The notes under the pieces were generated by a model. The model did no database searches. It saw nothing but the letters and a program-made list of their open reading frames with translations, and had not been told where the DNA came from. Below are positions 32,901 to 64,000 of a DNA stretch of 64,000 nt, one piece after another. The position numbers and the translations under genes were made by a program. The stretch is from Rhinopomastus cyanomelas (Eukaryota; Chordata; Aves; Bucerotiformes; Rhinopomastidae), in contig VXBP01007098.1 in assembly GCA_013400115.1 (NCBI GenBank), forward strand, positions 2,336,513 through 2,400,512, written 5' to 3'. Position 1 is the first letter of the stretch. Each line of letters begins with the position of its first letter.

Positions 32901-35895
32901 GCTACAGAACACCAATGAAGGAACCACCCAACAAATATGCAGTCAGACACTACCATCGGGCTTGTTACCACAATATGCAACCAGCCTTGCAGAGATATGA
33001 GTGGGAGATATAATACTGGAGACAAAGAAAAATATTTTAATGCTAACTTAATGCAATTAATAACTAAGACATGTCCATCACACAGTAGCAAACATAAGAG
33101 GTAGCAAACAGAATTCCATGCTTGTACTTCAGTTCTAAGAGTGTATCCTACCACAATAAATAAAGTACAGTGTAGCTTAATTGTCCTTTGTAAGGGTATA
33201 TGTGCCCTTACCTCTACAGAGCGATAACGTGGGGTAGAGTGTGATCAAATGAGACTGGAAGCAGCTGACACACTGTAAGTTTTATTGGTTTACCTCTGAG
33301 TAATTTATGTGCCCACACCCTTGTACTGCCATGTTGTACTTCTATCACAGCATAATTTGGACATTGAATCCGTAAGATCTAACAGCCCTGTAAGTTCAAG
33401 GGCTTCCTGTCCAAAAAACGGCAGAAGAAACACTCACTAAGCCTTTCTAGAGACTCAGAAACATTGAGGGTCATTCTCTTGTAGCTTGTAAAATAAGCCA
33501 TAGCACAAACACCCCCAAAATTGTGCGTCTCTAGTGTTTCACCGGAGCTCAATTCAGTCCAGTGCCTTTGTATAACAATTACCAACTTGTTAACGCACAA
33601 AGCACCTGAGAACCCTGGACTATTTGGTGGAGATAACTTTTCATTCTTAATCTGTTATTCTTAGAGATTCTCTACAATTTTACTTTTAACAGCGTGACCT
33701 GTAACATTAATTTATCCAACTACATTTTTAATTGCATATTTACTACTGTAAAGGACAAATGAGAAAGAAGACGAAGAGATGGAAACACAGATCTGCAGTT
33801 TCAGTGGTGAGGAAGCTAATAAAGGGACTGTTAGGACCAAAGTCAGCTATGCTGACACAGCTGGAGATTGAAATCCTGGATGCACATGACAGAAACAACT
33901 CAATACTCTAAGCTTCATGACGCCACTGTCAGCAGGGGCCTGGTGAGCCAGTGTGAAAAATTTAAAAGCAGCTGGGTGGGCTTTGCCATTTCATTCAAAT
34001 CAAACCATTTCAGAAAGAATTTTTGAAAAACTGTGATTAAGATGATCCCAAGCAAAGGAAAAACATAAAATGTAGTCTTGACTTTGCCATTTCAAGACGT
34101 GACAAGTCCAAAACTACTGGTGTCAAGTGTCCAGTGTAAGTACTACACAAAAGGTTACTGAATATCAATCACATTCCTCAAAGAAAACCTTCCCTTAAAA
34201 AGCAGGTTCGGGTTTCTAAGTGGCAAGTCTTGCACAAAGTTTACAAAGCCCCATCACTTTCATCCAAGAAAACAAATATTTAAGGATGTTATTACCCTCA
34301 AGCAGCCGGCACAATAAATGCAAAGCTCTTATCAAGGATAAGGAATTACCACAGCAATACATAAGCTCAAGTACTATTATATATAAGACCAGATGATTCA
34401 TCAGAAAGTTAGCACATCCACAGAAAACACAAGTCCATCGGGACAGGCAAAGAGGAAGCACGAGAAAGTTCAGTGGACAGGTTTGGTTTTCTTAACGTCC
34501 CTTTAAATAATGATCTTCTGACCTACACTCTTAGTACCCAATGCTCTTTTGTGCAATCCTGTACCTTCTTCCAGACTATTCAGAAGTTTCCCACAAAGAA
34601 ATGCATATTCTTTCAGACAGATACATCAGCTGGAAAAATTTAACCTTTTTTGTGTAGGAACTAGACCCTATCAAACAGAAGAAAGGGTACTGTTAACTCA
34701 TAGTCATAGAGTCACAGAATTTAGGTTGGAAAAGAACTTCAAGATTGTCACGGCCAACCATTAATCCAACTGTCCCAATGCCACTGCTAAACCATGTCCT
34801 TAAGCTCCAGAGCTACACGACTTTTAAACACGTCCAGGGACAGTGATTGAACCCCCTTCCTGGGCAGCCTCTTCCAAGGCCTGATGACCCTTTCAAGGAA
34901 GTTTTTCTTTATGTCCAACCTTCATTAACTCCAGAGGCCATGCTTACAGGAACTCACTGCAATCCACATCACAAAATACAGTGAAGTGCTTGATTTTTAA
35001 AAAAAGGATTGCTTTTCACTGAGATTGCAGAGAGATTCATGAATGCTCTTTGCTTGTGAAAATCAAGCCAGTATCTGACCACACAGAGTGGAGAGACCCA
35101 TTTAGAAATTTTATCCAACAACAAAAAAAATCTATATAATTTAGTTAAGAATTTAGTTGAGTCACTGTGAGAACCAACAAGATGGAAATTATTTCAATAT
35201 TAAGCCACAACCACTGAAGAACACACTCATGAACAGATGCAATGATCCAGCAAACTGTACTTTTAAGCTGTCTTACACAGTAGGAAAACACAATAACTGA
35301 ACAAACACTTCGAATTTTCAGGGGAAACAGTCTGACAGGAAACTCTAGTTGTTATAAACTCTACATTTCAACACAAAGGTTACTGCCTGTCACCAAAAGC
35401 CACGTGACTCACCAGTGACTTTCACTGAGGCATATTAATTATGTGGTGTTTGGGATTTTCCATTTATTTACCCTTCTCAGCAGGTAAGACTGGAGCAGAC
35501 TTGAAGAAAAAAAGTAACAAATATCAAAAATAGATATTTTTTAAACAAATGTCCCCACAGTCATTCAGCACCTGTAGGGACCAGCATCACATCCTCTTCC
35601 AAGTGACCCTAGATCCTCCAGCTGGGCTCAGAGCTCCAGACTCTGAGCCCGGTGACATTTAGACACAAAACCTCTCAAAAATAAAACCCGATAGACTAAT
35701 TTTCCATCATGCATCGACTTCCCCTCCTCCCCGCCCCCTCCCCATCGCTCTCACCAGGTGCAGGGCCATGGGCAGCATCAGCAGGAAGAGCCACAGATAG
35801 AGGTGGCAGCTGTTGGTGAAGGGACCCACCTCCGGGTCGTGGTACCAACCCCCGGTCAGCNCGCCGCCATGCTGGGCGCCCGCGGATTCTCCCAT
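11899..35895 (-). CDS. PCNX2: PCNX2, pecanex-like protein 2, 5' part (exons 1-8, 3' end outside window)
   Basis: Pecanex family proteins are very large multi-pass membrane proteins. The fly founder pecanex is a maternal neurogenic gene linked to Notch signalling and the ER, while the biochemical role of PCNX2 is not established. Eight minus-strand exons were found by translating between canonical AG/GT sites: 35755-35895, 29027-29232, 25926-26043, 23658-23694, 21615-22904, 13095-13326, 12781-12926 and 11899-11992. Their phases chain without a break (0, 2, 0, 1, 1, 2, 1, 2), giving 2,264 coding bases. Landmark peptides match the family: LTGGWYHDPE and a first membrane segment in exon 1, YRLHLMFDKGEVIQ in exon 2, VLSVDSGTDVLLSK in exon 5, GNRQRQIIYRVTSQQDSSVL in exon 7 and GEIRSCY in exon 8. 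I assign PCNX2 rather than PCNX1 from the exon 1-5 wording (TNSCHLYLWLFLL, VSSTSP) and from the divergent MAP3K21 neighbour. The large membrane and pecanex C-terminal domains are not in the window. Confidence 0.95.
11993..12780 (-). other. PCNX2 intron 7
   Basis: 788 bp of unique-looking sequence with canonical ends. I recognise no repeat or coding segment. A short ORF at 12344-12559 on the plus strand has no recognisable motif. Confidence 0.8.
12781..12926 (-). CDS. PCNX2: PCNX2 exon 7
   Basis: 146 nt. The acceptor GTGTCAAG gives LYQGNRQRQIIYRVTSQQ, one of the most conserved stretches in pecanex proteins, followed by DSSVLQVISGPE and DAMHVFIDENG. The donor is AATG|GTGAG. The phase fits exons 6 and 8 exactly. 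A nearer AG at GTTACCAG would break the phase, which decides the acceptor. Confidence 0.95.
13095..13326 (-). CDS. PCNX2: PCNX2 exon 6
   Basis: 232 nt, with acceptor TTTCTCTTTTAG and donor CT|GTAAGG. Its first two bases complete the Asp codon split from exon 5, giving GLVGDALVPWLMNEILDK, and it then encodes a Ser/Glu-rich linker with QSQDRASTSPVLPESAK. It ends in phase 2. It lies 8.3 kb from exon 5 and only 168 bp from exon 7. Confidence 0.9.
13459..13597 (+). mobile_element. CR1 LINE 3' end, young-type
   Basis: GACACGTTCCTGTGCGACTT, GATCCTGCTCTGGCAGGGGG, GAGGTCCCTTCCAATCCCTA with tail GTTCAGTGATTCTGTGA. It lies about 130 bp upstream (gene sense) of PCNX2 exon 6. Confidence 0.92.
14220..14710 (+). 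pseudogene. Unidentified protein-like segment, possible decayed retrocopy
   Basis: Two overlapping plus-strand frames together look protein-like. Frame one (14209-14535) encodes a Ser/Thr/Gln/Pro-rich linker (KLHPLKVPFVKQSFLPMQLP). Frame two, readable from about 14453 to a stop at 14707, encodes a helix-like stretch (LTIKQIQDLYRDVAAFMRPM, then ELSDLLSCF). A one-base shift near 14455-14465 would join them. Both start without a good ATG. The segment is antisense within PCNX2 intron 5 and has no splice-site-bounded partner that I can see. I do not recognise the family. It could be a pseudogene of an unrelated gene or chance. Confidence 0.25.
18098..18860 (+). mobile_element. Old CR1 LINE interrupted by another CR1
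   Basis: The left part (18098-18377) has CTGGAACAGCTGAAGGAGCT and GAGGGGAGACCTTATTGTTG and ends in TTGCCATCCCTAG. The right part (18739-18860) resumes with CTTAAAAGTCACGTAGATCT and ends CCTTGAAGGCCATTCCAACC with GATTCTATGA. In uninterrupted relatives these two ends are adjacent, so one element was split. Confidence 0.88.
18378..18738 (+). mobile_element. Younger CR1 LINE nested in the old one
   Basis: A complete-looking short CR1 from CTTGAAGGAGACTGAGGGGT through ORF2 tail (GCQEDRDRLFSMSSTDRTRG, then FFTVRVTEHWNRLP; 18421-18657) to GGTCCCTTCCAATCCCTAAT and TTCTGTGATTCTGTGA. Less diverged than its host. Confidence 0.9.
19714..19912 (-). mobile_element. CR1 LINE 3' fragment, young-type
   Basis: TTCATAGAATCATTAGGGAC, ATCATCTAGTCCAATCCCCC, CTGGGCAGCCTGTTCCAGTG. 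On the minus strand the ORF2 end MEHWNRLPREVVESPSLEMF is readable. Confidence 0.92.
20919..21560 (-). mobile_element. CR1 LINE with RT-ORF remnant, next to PCNX2 exon 5
   Basis: From the 3' end (CTTGGAAGGGACCTCTAAAG) through ORF2 remnants on the minus strand (STLVRPYLEYCIQLWRAKHK, then RLRELGLLNQE) to a 5' truncation at about 21560. The truncation point is followed by an A9 run. Frameshifted and defective. Confidence 0.92.
21615..22904 (-). CDS. PCNX2: PCNX2 exon 5 (large 1,290-nt exon)
   Basis: The longest exon of the gene, encoding about 430 residues of low-complexity, Ser/Thr/Glu-rich linker between the N-terminal membrane pair and the main membrane domain. It starts GVTVLEDQPAPPVSSTSP after a TTTTTTATTAG acceptor and ends GLVG before GGAG|GTATGA. 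Near its end is the pecanex-family signature VLSVDSGTDVLLSK, followed by EKTLPTSKSDLEAKEGQ and NESNFLEFVSLLES, which are highly conserved in PCNX1 and PCNX2. No stop or frameshift is seen. A CR1 copy abuts the 3' side of the donor (see findings). A 288-codon open frame on the opposite strand (22064-22930) is a shadow of this exon. Confidence 0.95.
23658..23694 (-). CDS. PCNX2: PCNX2 exon 4 (37-nt mini-exon)
   Basis: A very short exon, too small to appear as an ORF. The acceptor TTTTAATTTTAG is followed by codons for ELPSRETIEDLK and one base, then G|GTATCT. The peptide continues into exon 5 as GVTVLED and matches the mammalian ETVEDLKGV-LLED wording. Phase 0 to phase 1. Confidence 0.88.
24150..24690 (-). 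mobile_element. Highly diverged CR1 LINE
   Basis: Only patchy matches: CCATAGAACGATTTAGATTG, TTGGAAATTTCACAACCTC, CACCTTGGTGGCCTCTGCTG. Order and orientation fit a minus-strand CR1. Limits are approximate. Confidence 0.6.
25926..26043 (-). CDS. PCNX2: PCNX2 exon 3
   Basis: 118 nt between a TTTTCAG acceptor and an ATG|GTTAGT donor. The first base completes the split AG|C serine codon left by exon 2, and the exon ends in phase 0. It encodes a polar, Ser/Thr-rich segment (NNTGDNG ... QTIHDSSRAETLHLQNSP). Residue conservation is weak here, as expected for the disordered linker. The call rests on the exact phase fit on both sides and on position. Confidence 0.8.
26372..26468 (-). mobile_element. 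CR1 LINE 3' tip, young-type
   Basis: CATAGAATCATAGAATCATT, GGGTTTGGAAGGGACCTC and AGGATCACCTAGACCAAGTC, then abrupt junction to another CR1. Confidence 0.9.
26471..26985 (-). mobile_element. CR1 LINE of a different subfamily, abutting the previous copy
   Basis: GGGTTAGAAGGGACCACAGG, CATGGGCAGGGACACCTCAC, CTTGTGGCCCTCCTCTGCAC. Minus-strand remnant LVRPHLEDCAEFWSPYYKKD of the RT C-terminus. Its own ATTCTATG tail is missing at the junction with the neighbour. Confidence 0.9.
27441..27624 (+). mobile_element. CR1 LINE 3' end
   Basis: GACAGAGCACTGGAACAGGC, GACTTGGTCTAGGTGATCCT, tail ATTCTATTATCCTATGATTC. Carries a small internal deletion after GCCCAGGGAG. Confidence 0.92.
29027..29232 (-). CDS. 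PCNX2: PCNX2 exon 2
   Basis: An acceptor CTGCAG precedes GCTTTTCCAGC and the donor is AG|GTAAG, 206 nt, phase 0 to phase 2. It encodes AFPANAVTAFVYCSSVTVFF, the second hydrophobic segment, followed by the strongly conserved YRLHLMFDKGEVIQ and then a lysine-rich, charged tail that begins the long cytosolic or luminal linker. The length and the hydrophobic-then-basic order agree with mammalian PCNX2 exon 2. Confidence 0.93.
30316..30708 (-). mobile_element. CR1 LINE 3' fragment
   Basis: TCACAGAATGGTTTAGGTTG, CCAACTCCCCTGCCATGGGC, TCCCTGGGCAACCTGTTCCA, CTCCAGGCTGAGCAGCCCCA. Confidence 0.93.
32553..32690 (+). mobile_element. CR1 LINE 3' tip, old-type
   Basis: GTCATGTAGATCTGCAGCTG, ATGGTTGGACTTGATGGTCT, ending ATTCTGTGATCCTATGA. 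Confidence 0.82.
34703..34925 (-). mobile_element. CR1 LINE 3' fragment, old-type
   Basis: CATAGAGTCACAGAATTTAG, CCACTGCTAAACCATGTCC, CAAGGCCTGATGACCCTTTC. Confidence 0.88.
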
Positions 35896-36060
35896 GGTGC
35901 CCTGCGACACCGAGCATCCCGTCCGCCCCGCCCCGGCACTGCCGCCGTGTGAGGCGGGGGCGGAGGAGAGGGGCCGGGCCGAGGCGGAGCGGCGGTGGGA
36001 CGCGATTGAGGAGTCAGTCACCGCAGTGTCCCGCCCCGGCTGCGGTCAGAGGTGCCAGCA
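35700..36060 (-). promoter_or_regulatory. CpG-rich promoter and 5' UTR of PCNX2
   Basis: A G+C-rich, CpG-rich block covers exon 1 and about 165 bp upstream of the 35895 ATG. It contains GC boxes (GGGGGCGGAG near 35955, CCGCCCCGCCCC near 35920 and CCCGCCCC near 36030), as expected of a TATA-less housekeeping promoter. The CpG density stops abruptly at about 36060, where a CR1 begins, so the upstream edge of the island is bounded by a transposon. Confidence 0.7.
35755..35895 (-). CDS. PCNX2: PCNX2 exon 1 (coding part)
   Basis: This exon encodes the N-terminus and first membrane segment. After the conserved LTGGWYHDPE come TNSCHLYLWLFLL and MLPMALHL, then a CTG|GTGAGA donor at phase 0. As assembled the frame opens at an ATG at 35895 in a good context (CACCATGG), giving 47 residues. 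A single N at 35861 lies just before the LTGG codons. If the N and its neighbouring G are artefacts, a second ATG at 35870 gives MAALTGG, which resembles the mammalian WAALTGG. The true start is therefore unsettled. The frame is open further upstream to about 36021 in CpG-rich sequence that I take as 5' UTR. Confidence 0.88.
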
Positions 36061-36359
36061 AATTACACAACCACAGGCTGGTGGCGTTGGAAGGGACCTC
36101 TGGAGCTCATCTAGTCTAACCCACTGCTAGAGCAGGATCCGCTAGAGCAGATCCCACAGGAACACATCCAGATGTGCTTGGAATGGCTCCAGAGCAAGAG
36201 ACTCCACAACCTCTTTGGGCAGCCTGTGCCAGGGCTCTGGTCCCTCTACCGTGAAGAAATTTTTCCTTATGTTCAAACTGAATCTCCTGTGTTCCAGTTT
36301 GCACCCACTGCCCCTTGTCCTGTCACTGGGCACCACTAAGAAGAGCCTGGTCCAGCACA
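36061..36359 (-). mobile_element. CR1 LINE, left half of an inverted pair at the PCNX2 promoter
   Basis: GTTGGAAGGGACCTCTGGAG to GCACCACTAAGAAGAGCCTGG. Minus-strand remnant RTRGSGCKLEHRRFSLNIRK. It starts exactly where the CpG-rich DNA ends. Confidence 0.92.
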
Positions 36360-36785
36360 GAGTCACTCAGATGATTAGGGATCTGGACCACTTGCTGTAT
36401 GAAGAGAGACTGAGAGTTGGGGCTGTCTAGCCTGGAGAGGAGACTGAGGAAGATCTAGCTCATCAATGACGAGCAACATAAAGGATTAGTGTCAGGATGA
36501 CAGGATCAGGCTCTTCTTGGTGTTGTCCAGTGACAGAACAAGGGGCAGTGGGCACAAACGGGTACACAGAAGGTTCCATCTAAACATAAGGGAAAAGCTT
36601 CATGGTGAAGCTACCAGAGCCCTGGCACAGGCTGCCCAGAGAGATCATGGGATTTCCTGTACTGGAGACATTCAAACACCATCTGGATATGTTCCTGTGT
36701 GAACTGCACTAGGGGATCCTGCTCTAGCAGAGTGGTTGGACAAGATGATTTCCAGAGGCCTCATCCAACCCTTACCAGTCTGATT
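36360..36785 (+). mobile_element. CR1 LINE, right half of an inverted pair
   Basis: GATGATTAGGGATCTGGACC, AAGGGGCAGTGGGCACAAAC, TGTTCCTGTGTGAACTGCAC, ending CCAACCCTTACCAGTCTGAT. Plus-strand remnant SSDRTRGSGHKRVHRRFHLN of the same part of ORF2 as its inverted partner. Confidence 0.9.
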
Positions 36786-37569
36786 CTGTATGCCACATCA
36801 GCCCTTTCCAAAGAGTTTACCGCATGTAAAGCCCTAATTGCAGTCAGTTTTGTGAAGGAGATGTATGAAATGGAGGCAGAAGAGCAGCTTGCACAGAACT
36901 TCATAAAATTTACCCTGCTTTGGTAAAAGACGGTAAAATTTACCCTCCTTTAGAACTGGCTACAGTTCCATAAACTAGCACACTGTTCTGTCATGCCTTG
37001 TGTGGATTTGTTGAGAATAAGTGACCAAAGACGCTATTAAACAATTATATTTATGACCTAATTCACCACATCTCAGCTTACTTCCTGATGTGGCCACACT
37101 GGATGCTTGCTTGTGTTGGCTACATGGGAGGGATGATACACTGGTATCAACAAGCAGCTGGGAGCAGGAGAGGTGTCCTCTGGAGTACTGGCACCCTAAG
37201 GTGTCTGGGATTCTGTAGCTACAGGGCTCAAGGACTTGCTTGATGTGTGCTACTCCAGTGTACCCACCTCACCCAAACATCTCCCCTGTGGAAGTGGAGA
37301 ATTTTTATTTTACTTTTTGCAGATTATTTTAAAATACAAATTACAAGGTTTGTTAACCCAAATGTAATGGTTGAATCAAATGCGACAGCCACCTGTATGA
37401 AGGTTTTGATGTGTGATAATTAAAAATGTTAATTTCTCAGACACTACTGAAGTTATTTTCCACATGCAAATAAGAGCATTTACATGCGCAACTCAAAAAA
37501 CAAAAAGAAAGATGAGTTAGCAAAGGTGGAAATTAAAAGCTTTTCCAGAACATCTGAGAACATCAGAAT

Positions 37570-37705
37570 AGGCTGCTCGGGGCACTGGTGGAGTCATCAT
37601 CTCTAGAGGTACTTAAAGGATAAGTGAAGCTCATGCTTAAAGACATGGTTTACTGGTGACTTGGCACTGCTGGGTTGAAGCTGGGACTTAATGACCCTAA
37701 AGGTA
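37570..37705 (+). mobile_element. Diverged CR1 LINE 3' part
   Basis: AATAGGCTGCTCGGGGCACT, AGACATGGTTTACTGGTGAC, CTGGGACTTAATGACCCTAA. No clean tail. Old. Confidence 0.65.
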
Positions 37706-37928
37706 TCTTCCCACCAAAAATATTTTGTCTCTTGTTACTGAGACCTATAACTCAGGTAGGTTATTATTTGGAACCCCTGGTGGTGTAGGCTTCACTGGAG
37801 TTCATACAACACTGGGTCTTACTAGGGCCACTTGTCAGCCCATCACTCAAAACTTTTCAACTTTTCCTCACCTTTGCACAATGATTACAGCCAGTATTTT
37901 TTTGGTGTAATGGTATTTACAGTAATGA

Positions 37929-38250
37929 ATAATAGAATTGTTCAGGTTGGAAAAGACTTCCAAGATCATCAAGGCCAACCATTAACCCATCTGTCCAAAA
38001 CCTACCACTAAACCATGTCCCTAAGCTCTACTTGATTTTTTAAACACATCCAGGGATGGTAATTCAACTCCTTCCCCGAGCAGCCTGTTCTGAGACCTGG
38101 TGATCGTTTCCATGAAGAATTTTTTCCTGATGTATAAACTTCCCCTGGTGGAACTTAAGGCATCTCCTTTTGTCCTATCATTTGTTGCTTGTGAGAAGAA
38201 ACCAACCCAATCTCTCTACAACTTTCTTTCAGGCAGTTGTAGACGAAATG
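37929..38250 (-). mobile_element. CR1 LINE 3' fragment, old-type
   Basis: TAGAATTGTTCAGGTTGGAA, CACTAAACCATGTCCCTAAG, TTCAGGCAGTTGTAGACGAA. Confidence 0.85.
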
Positions 38251-39065
38251 AAGGCTTTCTATAATTTTCATCTCAGCACACACAGTGCAGATGCACAGTA
38301 TGGCACTCACTGCTGTGGGAAAGCCAAAGATGAAAAACATGACTACTGTTCTATCAAAAAATGCCCAAGGACTGAGCAGAAAGCTTGGCCACCTTCTGTC
38401 TGCTGTTCTTCTCAGTGCTGACTCCACTAGGTGGTGCCATCAGAAAAGTGACAGATGCTTCACAGGATAAAATTATTTCCACTATTATAACAACATCTCG
38501 GAACAGCAATTATTTACCAACCTCCCAGAGCATTAGGTACCAGAGCTGCAGAAGCACTCGGTAAAGAATAGCCCACCTGTTGCAATTGTTAGTGGTACTT
38601 CAGAGACCAAATTTTGGAATAACAGCTCAAATGAAATATTTAAACTCTTCACTGTACTGCACGCAACCAATACCTTGTCTGACCCAAAACATTCCACACT
38701 TAATTAGTTCCTGTAGATCCTTTTAGATAACAGATACAGTTCAAGGTGGAATTTGTGTGGCAGAATGCTTGTATTACAACATACTTTATGGCTTTTATAA
38801 TAAGGCAACTATGCAGATAAGGAAAAGGCAATTATCTCTCTGAATGGCTGCAAGGCAATCTTATATTAAAGGAAATGGGAAAAGACTCAATAGACATGCT
38901 GGATCTGCATTCTTCTAGTTACATAGTTTAGTAAGTTGTTTTCTGCTGAATTTTGTCTTGTGTGTACAACTGTAGGCCTAGCTTAGACAGTCGCATAAAC
39001 AAGAATTTAGAATTTTTAGATTTGGTAATTTTTTTTCATTTTAGTTACTATATGTTGGAACCTTA

Positions 39066-39318
39066 CAGAATCATTCTGGTTGGAAAAGACCTGTGAGATC
39101 GAGTCCAACCATCTACCCTGCCTTGCAAGTTCACCCCTAAAACACATCCCTCAACACCTCATCCTAACAATCTTTAAATACATCCAGGGACGGGGACTCA
39201 AATACTTCCCTGAGAAGCCCATTCCAGTGCTTAAACACCCTGTCAAAATTTTTCCTAATATCAAGTCTAAATCTACCCTGTTGTAACTTGAACCCATTCC
39301 CTCTTAGTCCTGTGGTGT
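39066..39318 (-). mobile_element. CR1 LINE 3' fragment, old-type
   Basis: ACAGAATCATTCTGGTTGGA, GAGTCCAACCATCTACCCTG, TGAACCCATTCCCTCTTAGT. It faces an oppositely oriented CR1 ten bases on. Confidence 0.85.
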
Positions 39319-39327
39319 AACTTCAGT

Positions 39328-39483
39328 CCTAAGGAAGAAATTCCTCCATGTGAGACTGATGAGGCACTGGAACAGGTTGCCCAGGGAGGTTCAAGGCCAA
39401 GCTGGATGGGGCTCTGGGCTCTGGCAAGAGGGGCTTAGAACTGGATGATCTCTGAGGTCACTTCCAACCTAATCATTCTGTGA
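39328..39483 (+). mobile_element. CR1 LINE 3' end, inverted to the preceding copy
   Basis: GGCACTGGAACAGGTTGCCC, TGGATGATCTCTGAGGTCAC, CCAACCTAATCATTCTGTGA. It lies about 500 bp upstream of the MAP3K21 exon 1 ATG. Confidence 0.88.
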
Positions 39484-39998
39484 TATCCAGCCACAATTTT
39501 TGTGTTGACACAGGGATGCAAAGTGATGTGGATGTGGGGTTTCATGTGAGAAGTTGAGGCACTAACCACACCAGGTTTTTCTACCTTGCAGCACGGTTTC
39601 ACACCTTCCCCAAACCTCGTGTTCACCTCAGGGCTTCTGGCACCAGCTACATCCTGAACCGCAGGCACACATCTCCTCCTCCAGTGAACCATCTTCCCAC
39701 AGCACTAGTGAGAAGAGTCTGACCTCAGCCCACAGTTTCCCATTGCTTGTCACCGCTGTAGTTGACAAACCTGTCACAAACCTTTCCCGAAGAGCAACGC
39801 AGGCTGAGCTAGAGGCTGAGGGCCACCTATACAGAGCCCCGGTAGCCACTACAGGTCGGAGGTGCCGCTCCAGGCGCATCAACCCTGCCCGACCGCGGGC
39901 TGGGGCCTCCCAACTACCGCGCGCGGGCCAAAGGGCGCGTACACCTACCTGCGCCCACCCCACGTGACCTCAAACGGGCCAATCCCCACAGACGCGGG

Positions 39999-64000
<24,002 letters not shown>

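Larger units (their letters stand above)
29233..35754 (-). other. PCNX2 intron 1
   Basis: A 6.5-kb first intron with CR1 copies at 30316-30708, 32553-32690 and 34703-34925. The other parts (29.3-30.3, 30.7-32.5 and 32.7-34.7 kb) are AT-rich with only short ORFs lacking any motif. Confidence 0.8.
36786..39780. other. Intergenic region between the PCNX2 and MAP3K21 promoters
   Basis: About 3 kb without coding exons. It carries diverged CR1 copies at 37570-37705, 37929-38250, 39066-39318 and 39328-39483, and the rest is AT-rich. No recognisable gene or RNA. CpG content rises from about 39,780 toward MAP3K21. Confidence 0.7.

Noticed and set aside
35707..36021. 104-codon minus frame beginning MTDSSIASHRR as the PCNX2 N-terminus
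   Set aside because: The residues before LTGGWYHDPE have no similarity to pecanex proteins and lie in CpG-rich 5' UTR. Open frames are expected by chance in such GC-rich DNA.

Overview
This is a bird nuclear-genome window. About thirty insertions of the avian-type LINE CR1 are visible. They carry the family's 3' end, which reads on its own strand as ...GGTCCCTTCCAA... followed by ATTCTATG-like repeats, and several keep pieces of the CR1 reverse transcriptase. They cover very roughly 15% of the window by my eye count, which is high for a bird. Some lineages such as woodpeckers are known for heavy CR1 loads, but I cannot place the species. Single-base and 13-base N runs at 35861, 40137 and 40332-40344 mark it as a draft assembly.

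Two protein-coding genes are present, arranged head to head. On the minus strand is the 5' part of PCNX2 (pecanex-like 2, a large multi-pass membrane protein). Eight coding exons run from a CpG-rich first exon near 35.9 kb down to 11.9 kb. They have consistent splice sites and an unbroken chain of reading phases, and they give about 754 residues of a protein that is about 2,100 residues in mammals. The rest of the gene must lie beyond the left edge. On the plus strand is the 5' part of MAP3K21 (MLK4, a mixed-lineage MAP kinase kinase kinase). Exon 1 (SH3 domain and N-lobe up to the HRD catalytic loop) lies in a CpG island at 40.0-40.9 kb. Exons 2, 3 and 4 are at 57.6, 63.1 and 63.9 kb, and the gene runs off the right edge. 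The same divergent PCNX2-MAP3K21 order is found at human 1q42.2, so this is an old conserved neighbourhood.

Layout: 1-11.9 kb is PCNX2 intron 8 sequence with many CR1 fragments and two small CpG-bearing patches. 11.9-36 kb holds PCNX2 exons 8 to 1 and their introns. 36.0-40.0 kb is the intergenic space between the two promoters, rich in old CR1 copies including an inverted pair touching the PCNX2 CpG island. 40.0-64 kb is MAP3K21. The first 9.4 kb of MAP3K21 intron 1 is conspicuously free of CR1, whereas a long CR1 with reverse transcriptase remnants lies at 51.2-52.3 kb.

Points most worth a second look: assembly breaks that hit the start region of both genes (the SH3 ALYDY core of MAP3K21 and the start codon of PCNX2), an inverted CR1 pair at the PCNX2 promoter edge, a CR1-in-CR1 nest at 18.1-18.9 kb, a CR1 only 55 bp from the PCNX2 exon 5 donor, and an unidentified protein-like plus-strand segment at 14.2-14.7 kb. 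I found no CRISPR, tRNA, rRNA or clearly novel gene system.
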